Notes: generated from the sequence alone by a model not told the origin. 64,000 nt of DNA from Lactobacillus sp. ESL0700 (GCF_029392095.1 NZ_CP113930.1:1809001-1873000), one strand, 5' to 3'. Positions 20,373-29,991 are shown, numbered from the stretch's first letter. Program-made: numbers and translations.

Positions 20373-20443
20373 AATAAAAACCCGTGAACATAAAGAGCCT
20401 GCCCTTGCTATTAACAAGTTTGCTCTTTTATTGTTCTCGGGTT
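20373..20443 (-). terminator. Conditional terminator ahead of bglF
   Basis: AACCCG/CGGGTTTTT and AAAGAGC/GCTCTTT arms form a long hairpin with a T run. Its 5' arm overlaps the RAT at 20440-20467, so antiterminator binding would block it. Confidence 0.8.
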
Positions 20444-20467
20444 AATGCCTGCCTTACCAGTAACACA
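20440..20467 (-). promoter_or_regulatory. RAT antiterminator-binding site 2
   Basis: The minus strand reads GTGTTACTGG, then GGCAGGCA, then TTAACC: the usual ribonucleic antiterminator layout bound by BglG/LicT dimers. Confidence 0.8.
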
Positions 20468-20481
20468 CCAGATAAACTATG

Positions 20482-21372
20482 TTATTTGTCAGTTGTCAGC
20501 TCAGTCTCGTCATCAGAATTTGAACTATTCTGTCTGTGCGTTACCCGCCAGACATGCAGAGTCAGATAAACCTGATCATCGGGCTGCAACTGCCAACCAG
20601 CTTGCTTTTGTAAATAAGTACCAATCTTTAAGACTGTTTCATAAGCTGTCTGATACTTTGCCTTCATTAATTCCAATAGCGACCGATCAAGCTCACTGCC
20701 ACTTTCATCATCATTAATGCCGCAAATATGGCGAACCATAAAGGCCCTTAAGTGGGTCATGAAGCGGTTAAAATTAAATGATTCCGTGTCAAGCTGCATC
20801 CCATATTGATATTCAATAATGGCAATCACACCACGGATTAATTTAGTAATCTTAATCGTATCCTGCAGCTTAGTTTGATCAGAGCCAGCATTAATAAAGT
20901 GATATGTCAGATAAACAGCTTCACTGCGTGGTAAAGTCATGTCTGTCTTACTTTCAATCAACTTAATCGCCGATAGAGCAACATCATACTCTTTAGGAAA
21001 TAATTTACGAATCTCCCACCGGACCGTTTCTTGTCCTAAGTCAATGCCTTCATCAGCTCTTTTAAGCAAAAAGTCGATATGATCAGCCAGCGCAAAATAT
21101 TGATAATCAGAAAACTTGGTCTGCAGTTTCTCCGAAGCAATCTGAATGACCTCAGTTGTCAGTGCTAATGTACGCGTATCAATATCACTAATACTATTGG
21201 CCAACTCAATATTCTTCTCAACTGCGACAAACCGGCGGCTAATCTTGCTCTCGTCAATTTCAGCGCCAGCTTTTTTACCAAAGCCGATCCCGTTGCCGAT
21301 TACCACCCAGTCAACACCGGACTTATCAGACACTAAAGCAGCATTGTTATTAAAATTCTTGACAAATTTCAC
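20482..21372 (-). CDS. licT: BglG/LicT-family transcriptional antiterminator
   Basis: 296 residues: an RNA-binding CAT domain (about 1-58, NNNAALV and GNGIGFGKKAG motifs), then PRD1 (about 65-170, with DHIDFLLKR His) and PRD2 (about 171-285, with TYH and HLRAF His). PTS-dependent phosphorylation of the PRDs controls RNA binding. It is first in the operon with bglF and bglA and has a RAT/terminator both before and after it, so it autoregulates. Confidence 0.93.
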   Translation of the reverse strand: MKFVKNFNNNAALVSDKSGVDWVVIGNGIGFGKKAGAEIDESKISRRFVAVEKNIELANSISDIDTRTLALTTEVIQIASEKLQTKFSDYQYFALADHIDFLLKRADEGIDLGQETVRWEIRKLFPKEYDVALSAIKLIESKTDMTLPRSEAVYLTYHFINAGSDQTKLQDTIKITKLIRGVIAIIEYQYGMQLDTESFNFNRFMTHLRAFMVRHICGINDDESGSELDRSLLELMKAKYQTAYETVLKIGTYLQKQAGWQLQPDDQVYLTLHVWRVTHRQNSSNSDDETELTTDK

Positions 21373-21392
21373 TTTGCTAACCTCTTTTTAAT

Positions 21393-21449
21393 AAAAAAAC
21401 CTACAAATAACCAATAGCAGATCATGAGTTATTGTTTATTTATAGGTTT
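21393..21449 (-). terminator. Conditional terminator ahead of licT
   Basis: AAACCTA(T)AAATAA pairs with TTATTTGTAGGTTT and ends in seven T on the minus strand. Its 5' arm is shared with RAT 1. Confidence 0.8.
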
Positions 21450-21473
21450 ATGCCTGATCGAATCAGTAACACG
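21444..21473 (-). promoter_or_regulatory. RAT antiterminator-binding site 1
   Basis: Minus strand GTGTTACTGATT, CAGGCA and TAAACC match the second RAT at 20440-20467. Confidence 0.8.
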
Positions 21474-21489
21474 CTTATTTACTCTTAAA

Positions 21490-21518
21490 ATTATAAATCA
21501 GTATTAAAGCGATTTCAA
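21490..21518 (-). promoter_or_regulatory. bgl operon promoter with cre-like overlap
   Basis: TTGAAA (21513-21518), 17-bp spacer, TATAAT (21490-21495) on the minus strand. A cre-like sequence at 21503-21518 (one mismatch to the consensus) overlaps the -35, consistent with catabolite repression. Confidence 0.75.
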
Positions 21519-21637
21519 TAGTTATTTACATATTTTTTATCAGCGTTACTACAATTGATCAGTATTTCTCATTTTTATAATTACGGTTTAAAATATAGGT
21601 TAAAGACATTTTATTACAGAACTTATTGGAGATTATA

Positions 21638-22711
21638 ATGGGACTTAATAAACCACTTTTAAATGCACTTAGCGACGCCAAGAGAGGTCCGCAAAATTTA
21701 ATTACCGATGTTGCTGGTATTACTGTAGGTCACAAGACACTAAAGACTGACCGGTTGAACACGGGGGTAACAGTAATTAAACCTTGCCAAGACAATATTT
21801 TTAGGAAAAAAATGCCTGCAGCTGTACACGTGATTAATGGCTTTGGCAAAAGTACTGGTATTGTGCAAATCAATGAGCTAGGGACATTAGAAACACCAAT
21901 TGTTTTAACTAATACTCTCAGTGTTGGGACTGCCTACACTGCTCTAGTTAAGCACATGCTTAAGGAAAATCCTGAAATCGGTACTACCACTGGTAGTGTT
22001 AATCCAGTAGTCATGGAATGTAACGATAGTAGCATTAATCATATTCGTGATTTAGGTGTGACAGAAGATGACGTTAACGATGCCTTTGCGGCAGCCGACA
22101 CAACTTTTGCAGAAGGACCCGTTGGCAGCGGTACTGGCATGCGTTGCTATCAATTAAAAGGCGGCATTGGCTCGGCTTCAAGACAAGTGACAATTGATGG
22201 GCATTTATTCACAATGGGTGCATTGGTAATGTCAAACTTTGGTTCACTTAAAGATTTAACGATTTATGGTAAAAATATTGGTCAAAAATTTGACCAAAAA
22301 CGCGAGTCGAAGGAAAAAGGCAGTATTATCACAATTATCGCTACCGACATTCCGTTTAATTCTCGGCAGTTAAAGCGAATTGCACGCCGTTCAAGCGTAG
22401 GTATTACCCGCAGTGGCTCCTTCACCGGTAACGGTAGCGGCGAAATCACTCTTGCCTTTTCAACAGCCAATCGTGTGAGTCACTTCCCAGAAACAGAGTT
22501 AAGCTCGATTCAAGCAATCACCGATGACAAGATTGACCGCTACTTCCGAATTACTGTTGACATTGTTAACGAAGCCATTCTTAGTTCGTTAGCCCACGGC
22601 AGAACTTTCATTAATTGCGATGGCAAACCTGTTTACGGCTTACCAGATGCGTTAAACGAGTTGGGCAATGACCCAGATGCAATCAAGTTGAAGCAGCAAT
22701 TGGGACTTTAA
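21638..22711 (+). CDS. P1 family (S58) peptidase, DmpA/aminopeptidase-like
   Basis: About 357 residues of the DmpA/P1 N-terminal-nucleophile family, which self-cleaves into two chains and hydrolyses N-terminal residues from peptides. Landmarks are NLITDVAGITVGH at the start, GTGMRCYQLKGGIGSASR (the GxxGxAS-type segment before the core) and FTMGALVMSNFG, whose small residues mark the nucleophile region. The ATG at 21638 is chosen over TTG at 21626 because TTGGAG lies six bases upstream. It has no linked partner and ends in a terminator. Confidence 0.85.
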   Translation: MGLNKPLLNALSDAKRGPQNLITDVAGITVGHKTLKTDRLNTGVTVIKPCQDNIFRKKMPAAVHVINGFGKSTGIVQINELGTLETPIVLTNTLSVGTAYTALVKHMLKENPEIGTTTGSVNPVVMECNDSSINHIRDLGVTEDDVNDAFAAADTTFAEGPVGSGTGMRCYQLKGGIGSASRQVTIDGHLFTMGALVMSNFGSLKDLTIYGKNIGQKFDQKRESKEKGSIITIIATDIPFNSRQLKRIARRSSVGITRSGSFTGNGSGEITLAFSTANRVSHFPETELSSIQAITDDKIDRYFRITVDIVNEAILSSLAHGRTFINCDGKPVYGLPDALNELGNDPDAIKLKQQLGL

Positions 22712-22728
22712 TTAATCTCACCTAACAC

Positions 22729-22768
22729 AATAAGTCATGAAGCTTAACTACTTCATGACTTATTTTTC
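22729..22768 (+). terminator. Terminator after P1 peptidase
   Basis: AATAAGTCATGAAG pairs with CTTCATGACTTATTTTT. Confidence 0.85.
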
Positions 22769-22782
22769 TTAGCGGCGTTCCT

Positions 22783-22838
22783 GTTACCGGTAACGACAAT
22801 TTTACCCTCTAGTTAAATGCTATAATGGTTACCAATAA
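22783..22838 (+). promoter_or_regulatory. dexB promoter with two LacI-type operator elements
   Basis: A perfect palindrome GTTACCGGTAAC at 22783-22794, an extended -10 TGCTATAAT at 22818-22826, and a half-site GGTTACCAA at 22827-22835. The same GTTACC element occurs at both maltodextrin promoters (33015 and 36531), suggesting a shared LacI-family regulator. Confidence 0.65.
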
Positions 22839-22868
22839 TAGCGATTACATTTTATAGGAGAAAATATT

Positions 22869-24485
22869 ATGACACCGTGGTGGAAAAAAGCAGTTATCTA
22901 TCAAATTTATCCCAAATCTTTCCAAGACAGTAATGGCGACGGCATTGGTGACCTGCGCGGAATCATCTCGCGCCTCAATTACTTACAAAAGTTAGGGATT
23001 GATGCCATCTGGCTATCTCCTATTTACCTATCGCCGGGTGTTGACAACGGTTATGATATTGCGGACTACGAAAAAATCGACCCGCAATACGGCACAATGG
23101 CTGAGATAGAACAATTAATTGCTGAGGCAAAGAAGCGGAACATTCGAATCATTATGGATCTCGTCGTTAACCATACTTCAGATAAACATCCGTGGTTTAT
23201 TGAAGCACGAAAAAGCAAGACTAATCCTTACCGCGATTTTTATATTTGGCGTGATCCAGTTGATAATCACGAACCTAATGATTTGAAGTCGGACTTTTCT
23301 GGATCAGCTTGGCAGTATGACCAGCAGACTAAGCAATATTATCTTCACTTTTTTGCGGCCCAACAACCCGACTTAAATTGGCAAAATCCTAAGTTGCGCC
23401 AAAAAATCTACGACATGATGAATTTTTGGTTAGATAAGGGCATCGGCGGTTTTCGCATGGATGTTATTGAGTTAATTGGGAAAGAACCGGATAAGAAAAT
23501 CCGTGAAAATGGCCCTAAGCTGCACACTTACATTCAAGAAATGCACGAGCACACGTTAGCTCATCGCGACGTTATGACTGTTGGCGAAACTTGGAGTGCT
23601 GACATTAAAGGCGCTACGCAATATTCCGATCCTGACAGGCATGAACTATCAATGGTCTTTCAATTTGAAGATCAAGGGATTGACCAGCAAGTTGGCAAGT
23701 CAAAGTGGGACTTGCGTCCTTTTAACGTCAGTGAACTCAAGAAAATCCTCATTAAATGGCAAACTGAACTTGATTATAACCATGCTTGGAACAGTCTTTT
23801 TTGGGAAAATCACGATATTCCGCGAGTTATTTCTCGCTGGGGTAATGACAACAAGTACCGCGTGCAATCAGCTAAAATGTTTGCGATTGCCCTACACCTA
23901 ATGCACGGCACACCATATATTTTTAATGGCGAAGAAATCGGCATGACTAATTGTCCTATCCAAGACATCAGTGAAGTCGAAGACCTAGAGAGCATCAATA
24001 TGTATCATGAGCGGCTTAAGACAGGTTACACTAAAGAAGAATTAATTCACGCAATTAATGTCAAAGGGCGCGACAATGCCCGCAGACCAATGCAGTGGTC
24101 GAATGAGGAGAATGCTGGCTTTTCTAGCGCTAAGCCGTGGCTTGCAACTAACCCTAATTACCGTGAGATTAACGTCAAGCAGGCTTTGGCTGACCCTAAT
24201 TCAATCTTTTATACTTACCAGAAGTTAATTAAACTGCGACATGAACATGAGATTGTCATTAACGGCAGCTTTGAGCCCATCACTACTAATGACAACGTCT
24301 TAGCTTACTACCGCCAACTAAATAAAAAACGCTGGCTGATAGTTGCTAATTTTAGTGACAAAGAAATCGCGTTTTCATCTGCCGATACAATTCAAGAAAT
24401 GTTAGTTTCTAATTATCCTGAGCGCCAAACTCTTCAAAACATTACGCTGCAGCCCTATGAGGCCTTTGCTGTTAGTGTTAAGTAA
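22869..24485 (+). CDS. dexB: Glucan 1,6-alpha-glucosidase / oligo-1,6-glucosidase (GH13_31)
   Basis: 538-residue cytoplasmic GH13. Conserved regions: VVNHTSDKH, GFRMDVIELIG (nucleophile Asp, about residue 196), TVGETW (acid/base Glu, about 238) and ENHDIPR (about 314). In GH13_31 a Val after the nucleophile Asp, as here, is associated with alpha-1,6 specificity. It therefore probably trims isomalto-oligosaccharides or panose, in contrast to the paralogue at 34776 with Ala there. AGGAG precedes the ATG. Confidence 0.9.
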   Translation: MTPWWKKAVIYQIYPKSFQDSNGDGIGDLRGIISRLNYLQKLGIDAIWLSPIYLSPGVDNGYDIADYEKIDPQYGTMAEIEQLIAEAKKRNIRIIMDLVVNHTSDKHPWFIEARKSKTNPYRDFYIWRDPVDNHEPNDLKSDFSGSAWQYDQQTKQYYLHFFAAQQPDLNWQNPKLRQKIYDMMNFWLDKGIGGFRMDVIELIGKEPDKKIRENGPKLHTYIQEMHEHTLAHRDVMTVGETWSADIKGATQYSDPDRHELSMVFQFEDQGIDQQVGKSKWDLRPFNVSELKKILIKWQTELDYNHAWNSLFWENHDIPRVISRWGNDNKYRVQSAKMFAIALHLMHGTPYIFNGEEIGMTNCPIQDISEVEDLESINMYHERLKTGYTKEELIHAINVKGRDNARRPMQWSNEENAGFSSAKPWLATNPNYREINVKQALADPNSIFYTYQKLIKLRHEHEIVINGSFEPITTNDNVLAYYRQLNKKRWLIVANFSDKEIAFSSADTIQEMLVSNYPERQTLQNITLQPYEAFAVSVK

Positions 24486-24486
24486 T

Positions 24487-24520
24487 AAAAATAAGCCATG
24501 AGATTTCATGGCTTATTTTT
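24487..24520 (+). terminator. Terminator after dexB
   Basis: AAAAATAAGCCATGA pairs with TCATGGCTTATTTTT. Confidence 0.85.
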
Positions 24521-24562
24521 ACATTCATAATTATTACCATTCCTTTGTGTTATACTTTTTAT

Positions 24563-24661
24563 GGAATTAATATGATGTTTTGTCTAACACGAAACATTGA
24601 ATGTGTAACAAGTTAGTCACTTGTTATGTACATAGGGCGATCTCAGTTGATCGCTTTTTTT
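24563..24661 (+). ncRNA. Candidate small RNA related to the 8756 antisense RNA
   Basis: Extended -10 TGTTATACT (24548-24556), an internal hairpin AACAAGT/ACTTGTT, and a terminator (GCGATC...GATCGC plus seven T) give the same layout as the RNA at 8756-8853. No peptide ORF with complementary sequence was found beside it, so it may be an orphan antitoxin-like RNA or act on a distant target. Confidence 0.45.
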
Positions 24662-24667
24662 GTTGCA

Positions 24668-24694
24668 TTCAAAAAAACTCTCAGTATTTACTGA
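24668..24694 (-). terminator. Terminator of macrodomain gene
   Basis: Minus strand CTCAGTAAATACTGAG hairpin followed by seven T, 12 bp after the macrodomain stop. Confidence 0.75.
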
Positions 24695-24705
24695 GGGGCT
24701 TATTT

Positions 24706-25206
24706 TTATATTTGCGTTTGATAAAGTGCAGCCGTTTTTTCATCGAATGCACACATTATCACTTCAATATTATATGATGCATTCTTTTGCAGCCAACTGT
24801 TTACCGTTCTAAAAGCAATCATCGCCGCTCGCCGCGCTGGAAAGCCGTAAGCACCCGTTGAAATTGCTGGGAAAGCAATACTGTGCAAATGATATTCTTT
24901 AGCTAAATCAAGACAATTAATATAACAGGCGCGCAAAAACGAATCATCACTTGCCCGTCCCGAGTAAATCGGGCCAACTGTATGAATCACAAATTTAGCT
25001 GGTAAATGATAACCCTTAGTTATTTTAGCCTGACCCGTTTCGCAGCCATGCAAAGTACGACATTCTTCAAGTAATTCCGGTCCAGCAGCCTTGTGAATTG
25101 CACCATCAACACCTAATCCACCTAGTAAAGTCTTGTTGGCTGCATTAACAATCGCATCAACTTTTAACGTAGTAATGTCAGCTTGAATAATTTTAATTGT
25201 TGCCAT
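24706..25206 (-). CDS. Macrodomain ADP-ribose/O-acetyl-ADP-ribose hydrolase
   Basis: 166 residues, a single MacroD/YmdB-type macrodomain. ADP-ribose-binding motifs are visible: [22 protein letters not shown] (about residues 16-37, with catalytic-type Asn/Asp), and GAYGFP with the preceding AISTG (about 115-124). It removes acetyl from O-acetyl-ADP-ribose or ADP-ribose from acidic side chains. A lone gene with its own terminator; AGGGGAGG lies before the ATG. Confidence 0.9.
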   Translation of the reverse strand: MATIKIIQADITTLKVDAIVNAANKTLLGGLGVDGAIHKAAGPELLEECRTLHGCETGQAKITKGYHLPAKFVIHTVGPIYSGRASDDSFLRACYINCLDLAKEYHLHSIAFPAISTGAYGFPARRAAMIAFRTVNSWLQKNASYNIEVIMCAFDEKTAALYQTQI

Positions 25207-25260
25207 TATTTACCTCCCCTTTCTCTATATTTTAACCCAACTTAATCTCTAGCCATGCAA

Positions 25261-25290
25261 AAAAGTGCAGCCATATTAGCTGCACTTTTA
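25261..25290 (-). terminator. Terminator at the end of the mal operon
   Basis: AAAAGTGCAGC pairs with GCTGCACTTTT; it lies 13 bp past the malG stop on the minus strand. Confidence 0.8.
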
Positions 25291-25302
25291 ATGAATAGAT
25301 AT

Positions 25303-26160
25303 TTATCCTTTTTCTGCACCAGCGGTAATCCCGTTGACGTAGAATTTTTGCATAAAGATAAATAAAATTGTAATCGGAATTGCAATAATTACACATCCTG
25401 CCACAAATTCCGCAAAGTATGCTGTGGCATTACCCTTAGAATTATGTACCATATTGTACAAACCATAGGCAATAGTGTAATTCTTCGGGTTACCTGAGGT
25501 TGATAAGATGATACCTGAGAAAATGAAGTCAGTCCACGGACCGATAAAAGCGGTCAAAGCTGTATAAACAATCATCGGTTTAGCTAATGGCAAATCAATA
25601 TGAGTAAAAATTTGCCATTTGGTTGCACCATCAATTTCCGCAGCTTCATCAATCGAAAACGGTATGGTATCAAAGAAACCTTTAGCAACGTAGAAGCCCA
25701 AGCCGGCACCACCGACATAGACCAGCAGCAGGCCGCCCAAGTTTAACATGTTCAAGCCCTTCAAAATATAGTAGAGAGCAATCATTGACATGAAGCCTGG
25801 GAACATCCCTAATACCAAAGCGATCTGCATGAATGGCTTTCTAAATGAAAAGCGTAGACGTGACAAAACGTAAGCTACAGAAATTGTCAAGAATGTGGAA
25901 ATAATCATCGAAAAAATGGAAATAACCAGCGTATTAATAATCCAATTAACTAACGGATATTGTGGATTATTAAAGATGCCAATGTAATTTTGCAATGTAA
26001 ATTGCTCTGGCCAAAAAGTTGAAACAAATCCGGTATCATTGTATGAAAAGCTAGCCAAAATAATCCAAACAATCGGCAAAATCCACACAACAGCTAAAAT
26101 TGTTAATAGTAAATAACGGAAAATTAGCGAAAGGCGTCTTTGATTTTGATAAGATTTCAT
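25303..26160 (-). CDS. malG: Maltodextrin ABC transporter permease MalG
   Basis: 285 residues, six membrane helices. The MetI-type EAA loop (EAAEIDGATKWQIFTHIDLPLAKP, about residues 168-191) contacts the MsmK/MalK ATPase. It is last in the malP-pgmB-msmK-malE-malF-malG run, two bases after malF. It partners MalF and the MalE lipoprotein for maltose/maltodextrin uptake. Confidence 0.95.
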   Translation of the reverse strand: MKSYQNQRRLSLIFRYLLLTILAVVWILPIVWIILASFSYNDTGFVSTFWPEQFTLQNYIGIFNNPQYPLVNWIINTLVISIFSMIISTFLTISVAYVLSRLRFSFRKPFMQIALVLGMFPGFMSMIALYYILKGLNMLNLGGLLLVYVGGAGLGFYVAKGFFDTIPFSIDEAAEIDGATKWQIFTHIDLPLAKPMIVYTALTAFIGPWTDFIFSGIILSTSGNPKNYTIAYGLYNMVHNSKGNATAYFAEFVAGCVIIAIPITILFIFMQKFYVNGITAGAEKG

Positions 26161-26162
26161 TT

Positions 26163-27521
26163 TTAGCCCTCCTTGTAAGCATTAGTATGCCGATACGCAA
26201 TCAATGAGAAGACCGCACTGATAATAAAGATTAGGATACCTAAAACTGCAGATGCGTTGTACTTTTGCTCTTGACCAAAGGTCAAATTGTAAAGCCAGGT
26301 AACCAGCAAGTCAGTTGACCCAGCACCATTGTAATTATTATTCATTGGTGCACCACCAGTTAACAAGAAGATAACGTTAAAGTTGTTGATGTTACCAATG
26401 AACTGTTGGATTAATGATGGCGCCATCACAAACAAAATCTGTGGGAATGTGATTGACTTGAAGACCTGAATTGCATTCGCACCGTCAATCTTAGCAGCTT
26501 CAATTTGGTCAGTTGGCAAGTTCTGAATAATTGCAGTTGAAATGAGCATTGATACGGGAATACCAATCCACATATTAACCACAATAACAGTAATTCGTGC
26601 AACTAACGGTGAAGCCTGATTATCAATAAAATGAATTGGATGCGCAATCCAACCAATATTCATCAAAATACCATTGAGTGCACCTTGATAATCCAAAAAC
26701 TGCGCCATCATCAATAAAGAAACAAATTGTGGTACTGCCCAAACAATTACAAAAATTGTTCGCCAGACTCCTTTAAATTTAATTCCTTTAGATTCAATTA
26801 ACAAAGCTAGCAAAACACCAAAAAAGAAAGTGGTAAAAGTTGCAGCTACTGCCCAAACTAACGTCCAACCTAATACTGGGAAAAATGTCCCTGATAAATC
26901 CCCACTGATAACATTGCCAAATGCTTGGAAACCAGTCCAAGAAAAAGCAATCGGATGTTGACGATCATAATTAGTAAAAGCCATTGAAATCATAAACACA
27001 GTAGGAAGCACTGTAAAACTCAAAATACCAATAATCGGAAAAGCCATCAAGGTATCATGCAAGCGCGAATCAAGCAGGTTAGCTAGCTCTTCTTTATTAG
27101 TTAAAATGTGTTCATTATCTCTTTTTAAAACATAGTTTTTCCTAGTTGAGCGCAAGTTAACTATATATAAATAAATCATCCCAACACAAATAAAAATTGA
27201 CAATAGTCCAAACAATAAAATTAAGACTGAATTTGAAGGTTGTTTAGTAATATACACTCCCTGTGCTTTATCAAAGACAACCTTTTTAGTCTTATCTGGA
27301 CCCAAACTTGTTAAAATACTCATTGCTGAGATTCCACCAAAGATTAGCCAAATGAAAAAGGCTATTTCAGAAATCAATAACGATATTCCTTTGACCCATT
27401 GCTTATTTTCCAAGGCATTGGAACCCATAAGGAAAAACGAAAGCTTAGTAGCAATGCTACCTTTCGACCACACTTCGTGAAAAGTTGCTGCAGGAGCCAG
27501 ATGTTTTTTCTTTTTAAACAT
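26163..27521 (-). CDS. malF: Maltodextrin ABC transporter permease MalF
   Basis: 452 residues. An N-terminal two-helix extension typical of Gram-positive MalF (about 25-120) precedes the six-helix permease core with the EAA loop (EAAKIDGANAIQVFKSITFP, about 345-364). The start is ATG 27519-27521 (MFKKKKHL) with GGGGAAA upstream; a longer frame to 27560 runs into the malE-malF hairpin and lacks an SD. It forms the membrane channel with MalG. Confidence 0.95.
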   Translation of the reverse strand: MFKKKKHLAPAATFHEVWSKGSIATKLSFFLMGSNALENKQWVKGISLLISEIAFFIWLIFGGISAMSILTSLGPDKTKKVVFDKAQGVYITKQPSNSVLILLFGLLSIFICVGMIYLYIVNLRSTRKNYVLKRDNEHILTNKEELANLLDSRLHDTLMAFPIIGILSFTVLPTVFMISMAFTNYDRQHPIAFSWTGFQAFGNVISGDLSGTFFPVLGWTLVWAVAATFTTFFFGVLLALLIESKGIKFKGVWRTIFVIVWAVPQFVSLLMMAQFLDYQGALNGILMNIGWIAHPIHFIDNQASPLVARITVIVVNMWIGIPVSMLISTAIIQNLPTDQIEAAKIDGANAIQVFKSITFPQILFVMAPSLIQQFIGNINNFNVIFLLTGGAPMNNNYNGAGSTDLLVTWLYNLTFGQEQKYNASAVLGILIFIISAVFSLIAYRHTNAYKEG

Positions 27522-27541
27522 AATTTCCCCGATTCTTGAAT

Positions 27542-27575
27542 AAAAAGGCTGGACTATCATAGCCCAACCTTTTTA
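27542..27575 (-). terminator. Intercistronic hairpin between malE and malF
   Basis: Minus strand AAAGGTTGG and CCAGCCTTTTT arms around GCTATGATAGT with a T run. It is a likely partial terminator or 3'-stabiliser making the binding protein more abundant than the permeases. Confidence 0.65.
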
Positions 27576-27588
27576 CTTATAAGATTAA

Positions 27589-28809
27589 CTATTTCTTGGA
27601 TGCAGCTTTATCTAACTTAGCAAGTTGTGCCTTATATTGAGCAGGCTTTACCTTGCCATCATAAGCTCCACTAATTAATGGCGTTGCACTATTCCAAAAT
27701 TCTGCCATTTGTGGCAATTTTGGCATTAAGACTGAATTACCAGGTTTAGCCATAGCAATAACAGCATCTGCCACTGCATCATTAGTTATCTCAGGATCAC
27801 TAACTGCAGACTTCAAAACTGGAATTTGACCAGCTTGTTTATGACTAATTAATTGTGCCTTCTTATTGGTAATGAATGCAGCAAGTTCGGCAGCTGCCTT
27901 TGGATACTTGGTATGTGCACTAACTGCAAAACCTTCAATTCCTAAGAATGCTTCCATTTGAACATCTTTGCCACCAACATTAATCATTGGATATTTAGCA
28001 ACTGCAAAATTCTTACCTAAAATTTTCTTAATATTAGCAGCATCCCAAGGACCGTCTAAAATTGCTTGTGCATTACCCTTCTTTAATTGGTTTAATGCAT
28101 TAGAAGTTTGCATTACGCCTTTATTATTCTTTTGTTCAGCGTACCATTTCAGAGCGTTAACACCAGCGGCTGAATTAAAGGTTGAACCTTTCAAATCTTC
28201 ACCATTGTTACCATATAACTTAGTTCCTGCTGAAAAGAATACTGGCCACATTGAATACGGTACAGCGAAGTCAACTGCAATCACACCCTTAGATGTCAAT
28301 GTCTTCCAATTCTTAACATCACTAGTAGAAAGCTTGGACTTGTTGTAATACAGTGTTTGTGCTTGTTGAGCATATGGATAAGCATAAATCTTACCTTTCC
28401 AAGTTACTCCCTTAGCAGCAGTAGGAATATAATTAGCCTTAATATTCTTAGTGTCAGCTGGTGACAGTGGATTAATGTAGCCAGCATCAGCCATTTGTCC
28501 TAATTGATCATTTGGTACTTCAAAAACGTCACCAGCTTTTGAAGCATCTTTACCTACATCTGTTTTCGCATTAGCTGAACCTGATGGACTTTGCGTTACG
28601 CGAACTTTAATATCCTTATGCTCTTTGGTAAAATCTTTAACGATTTGCTTGTAATATGGCACTTGCTGAGTGTCAACCCACAATGTTAAATTACCGCTGT
28701 CGCTTCCCTTACTACTTGATGAACTTGAGCCGCCATTAGAACATGCAGCTAGTGTCATTGCAGCCAAGATAGCTGTACTACTTAAAGCAACTTTCTTCCA
28801 AATTTTCAT
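27589..28809 (-). CDS. malE: Maltose/maltodextrin-binding lipoprotein MalE
   Basis: 406 residues. The lipoprotein signal has lipobox LAAC (Cys about 23), followed by a Ser/Gly-rich linker and a family 1 solute-binding fold (GDVFEVPND, ILDGPWDAANI, EAFLGIEGFAVS). It captures maltodextrins outside the membrane for MalFG. A strong AGGAGG lies before the ATG. It sits between the ATPase gene and malF, with hairpins on both sides. Confidence 0.95.
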   Translation of the reverse strand: MKIWKKVALSSTAILAAMTLAACSNGGSSSSSSKGSDSGNLTLWVDTQQVPYYKQIVKDFTKEHKDIKVRVTQSPSGSANAKTDVGKDASKAGDVFEVPNDQLGQMADAGYINPLSPADTKNIKANYIPTAAKGVTWKGKIYAYPYAQQAQTLYYNKSKLSTSDVKNWKTLTSKGVIAVDFAVPYSMWPVFFSAGTKLYGNNGEDLKGSTFNSAAGVNALKWYAEQKNNKGVMQTSNALNQLKKGNAQAILDGPWDAANIKKILGKNFAVAKYPMINVGGKDVQMEAFLGIEGFAVSAHTKYPKAAAELAAFITNKKAQLISHKQAGQIPVLKSAVSDPEITNDAVADAVIAMAKPGNSVLMPKLPQMAEFWNSATPLISGAYDGKVKPAQYKAQLAKLDKAASKK

Positions 28810-28850
28810 GTTAGTTACCTCCTAAATAAAAATAACATGTTTTTTAAAGC

Positions 28851-28870
28851 CAATGATTACCGAATCATTG
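28851..28870 (-). other. Perfect hairpin between msmK and malE
   Basis: CAATGATT, loop, AATCATTG: an 8-bp perfect stem with a CGGT loop on the mRNA. There is no adjacent T run, so a processing or stability element is more likely than a terminator. Confidence 0.5.
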
Positions 28871-28880
28871 ATTGATTAAC

Positions 28881-29987
28881 TTAATTAACAATTGCCAAGG
28901 TCGTATCCTTATCAAAGAAGTGTGCCTTATTAACATCAAAGCCCATTCTGACCTTTTCACCTGGTTGGTAAAGGTCACGAGCATTAATGTTAGCTACAAA
29001 TTCAGTTTCATCTACCTTTTGGTATAACTGAATTGTGGCCCCGAGCAACTCTGAAACAACTACTGTTGAATCAACTGCTGAATCTGGCCATGTTTCCAAG
29101 AATGCCTGTTCAGCATGGATATCTTCTGGACGAATACCGAAAACAACATCGCGGTCGTTGTAGCCATTTTCTTCAAGCAATTTTGCCTTACCTTCCGGAA
29201 CGGCAATCTTTAAGCCCTTGCCATCCGAAATCCAGCCATCATGATAATGAACATTAAAGAAGTTCATTTGTGGTGAGCCGATAAAGCCAGCAACGAACTG
29301 GTTAATTGGGTGATTATAAACTTCTTGCGGCGTCCCAATTTGTTCGATTTTACCAACCGACATTACAACCACGCGATCTGCCAATGTCATGGCTTCTGTT
29401 TGATCGTGAGTAACATAGATTGTTGTTGTGCCTAAATCTTGGTGCAGTTTAGCAATTTCTGCCCGCATCGACACCCGCAATTTAGCATCCAAGTTAGATA
29501 AGGGCTCATCCATTAAGAAAATCGGTGCATCACGCACAATCGCTCTTCCTAATGCCACTCTTTGCCGTTGACCACCGGACAATTCTGCAGGCTTTTTATC
29601 CAAGTATTCCTGCAAGTTCAAGATTTCTGCAGCATGGTGAACTCGTTGATCAATCTCGGATTTTTTATAATGACGTAATTTAAGACCAAAGGCCATGTTG
29701 TCATAGATTGACATGTGGGGATACAGCGCGTAGTTTTGGAAAACCATCGCAATATGCCGGTCTTTGGGAGCAACATCATTCATTACCTGATGATCAACTT
29801 CCATCGTTCCCTTGCTAATGTCTTCTAGCCCAGCAATCATTCTCAAAGTAGTCGATTTACCACACCCTGATGGGCCAACAAAAACGATAAATTCTTTATC
29901 TTTAATGTGTAAATCAAAATCATTAACAGAATATTGATCATTACCCTCATATTTTTTGTACATATGGTTTAAATCAACTTCAACCAT
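28881..29987 (-). CDS. msmK: Sugar ABC transporter ATPase (MsmK/MalK)
   Basis: About 368 residues: Walker [11 protein letters not shown] (about 38-47), Q-loop, signature LSGGQRQR (about 135-142), Walker [12 protein letters not shown]-loop [12 protein letters not shown], and a C-terminal OB-type regulatory domain. It powers MalFG and in related bacteria also other sugar importers. The start is ATG 29985-29987 ([12 protein letters not shown]), four bases after the pgmB stop; an upstream frame to 30020 lies inside pgmB. Confidence 0.94.
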   Translation of the reverse strand: MVEVDLNHMYKKYEGNDQYSVNDFDLHIKDKEFIVFVGPSGCGKSTTLRMIAGLEDISKGTMEVDHQVMNDVAPKDRHIAMVFQNYALYPHMSIYDNMAFGLKLRHYKKSEIDQRVHHAAEILNLQEYLDKKPAELSGGQRQRVALGRAIVRDAPIFLMDEPLSNLDAKLRVSMRAEIAKLHQDLGTTTIYVTHDQTEAMTLADRVVVMSVGKIEQIGTPQEVYNHPINQFVAGFIGSPQMNFFNVHYHDGWISDGKGLKIAVPEGKAKLLEENGYNDRDVVFGIRPEDIHAEQAFLETWPDSAVDSTVVVSELLGATIQLYQKVDETEFVANINARDLYQPGEKVRMGFDVNKAHFFDKDTTLAIVN

Positions 29988-29991
29988 TCTT

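Noticed and set aside
20352..20417. Longer N-terminus for the PTS transporter
   Set aside because: These codons fall in the RAT-controlled terminator; the ATG at 20351 has a proper AGGAGG.
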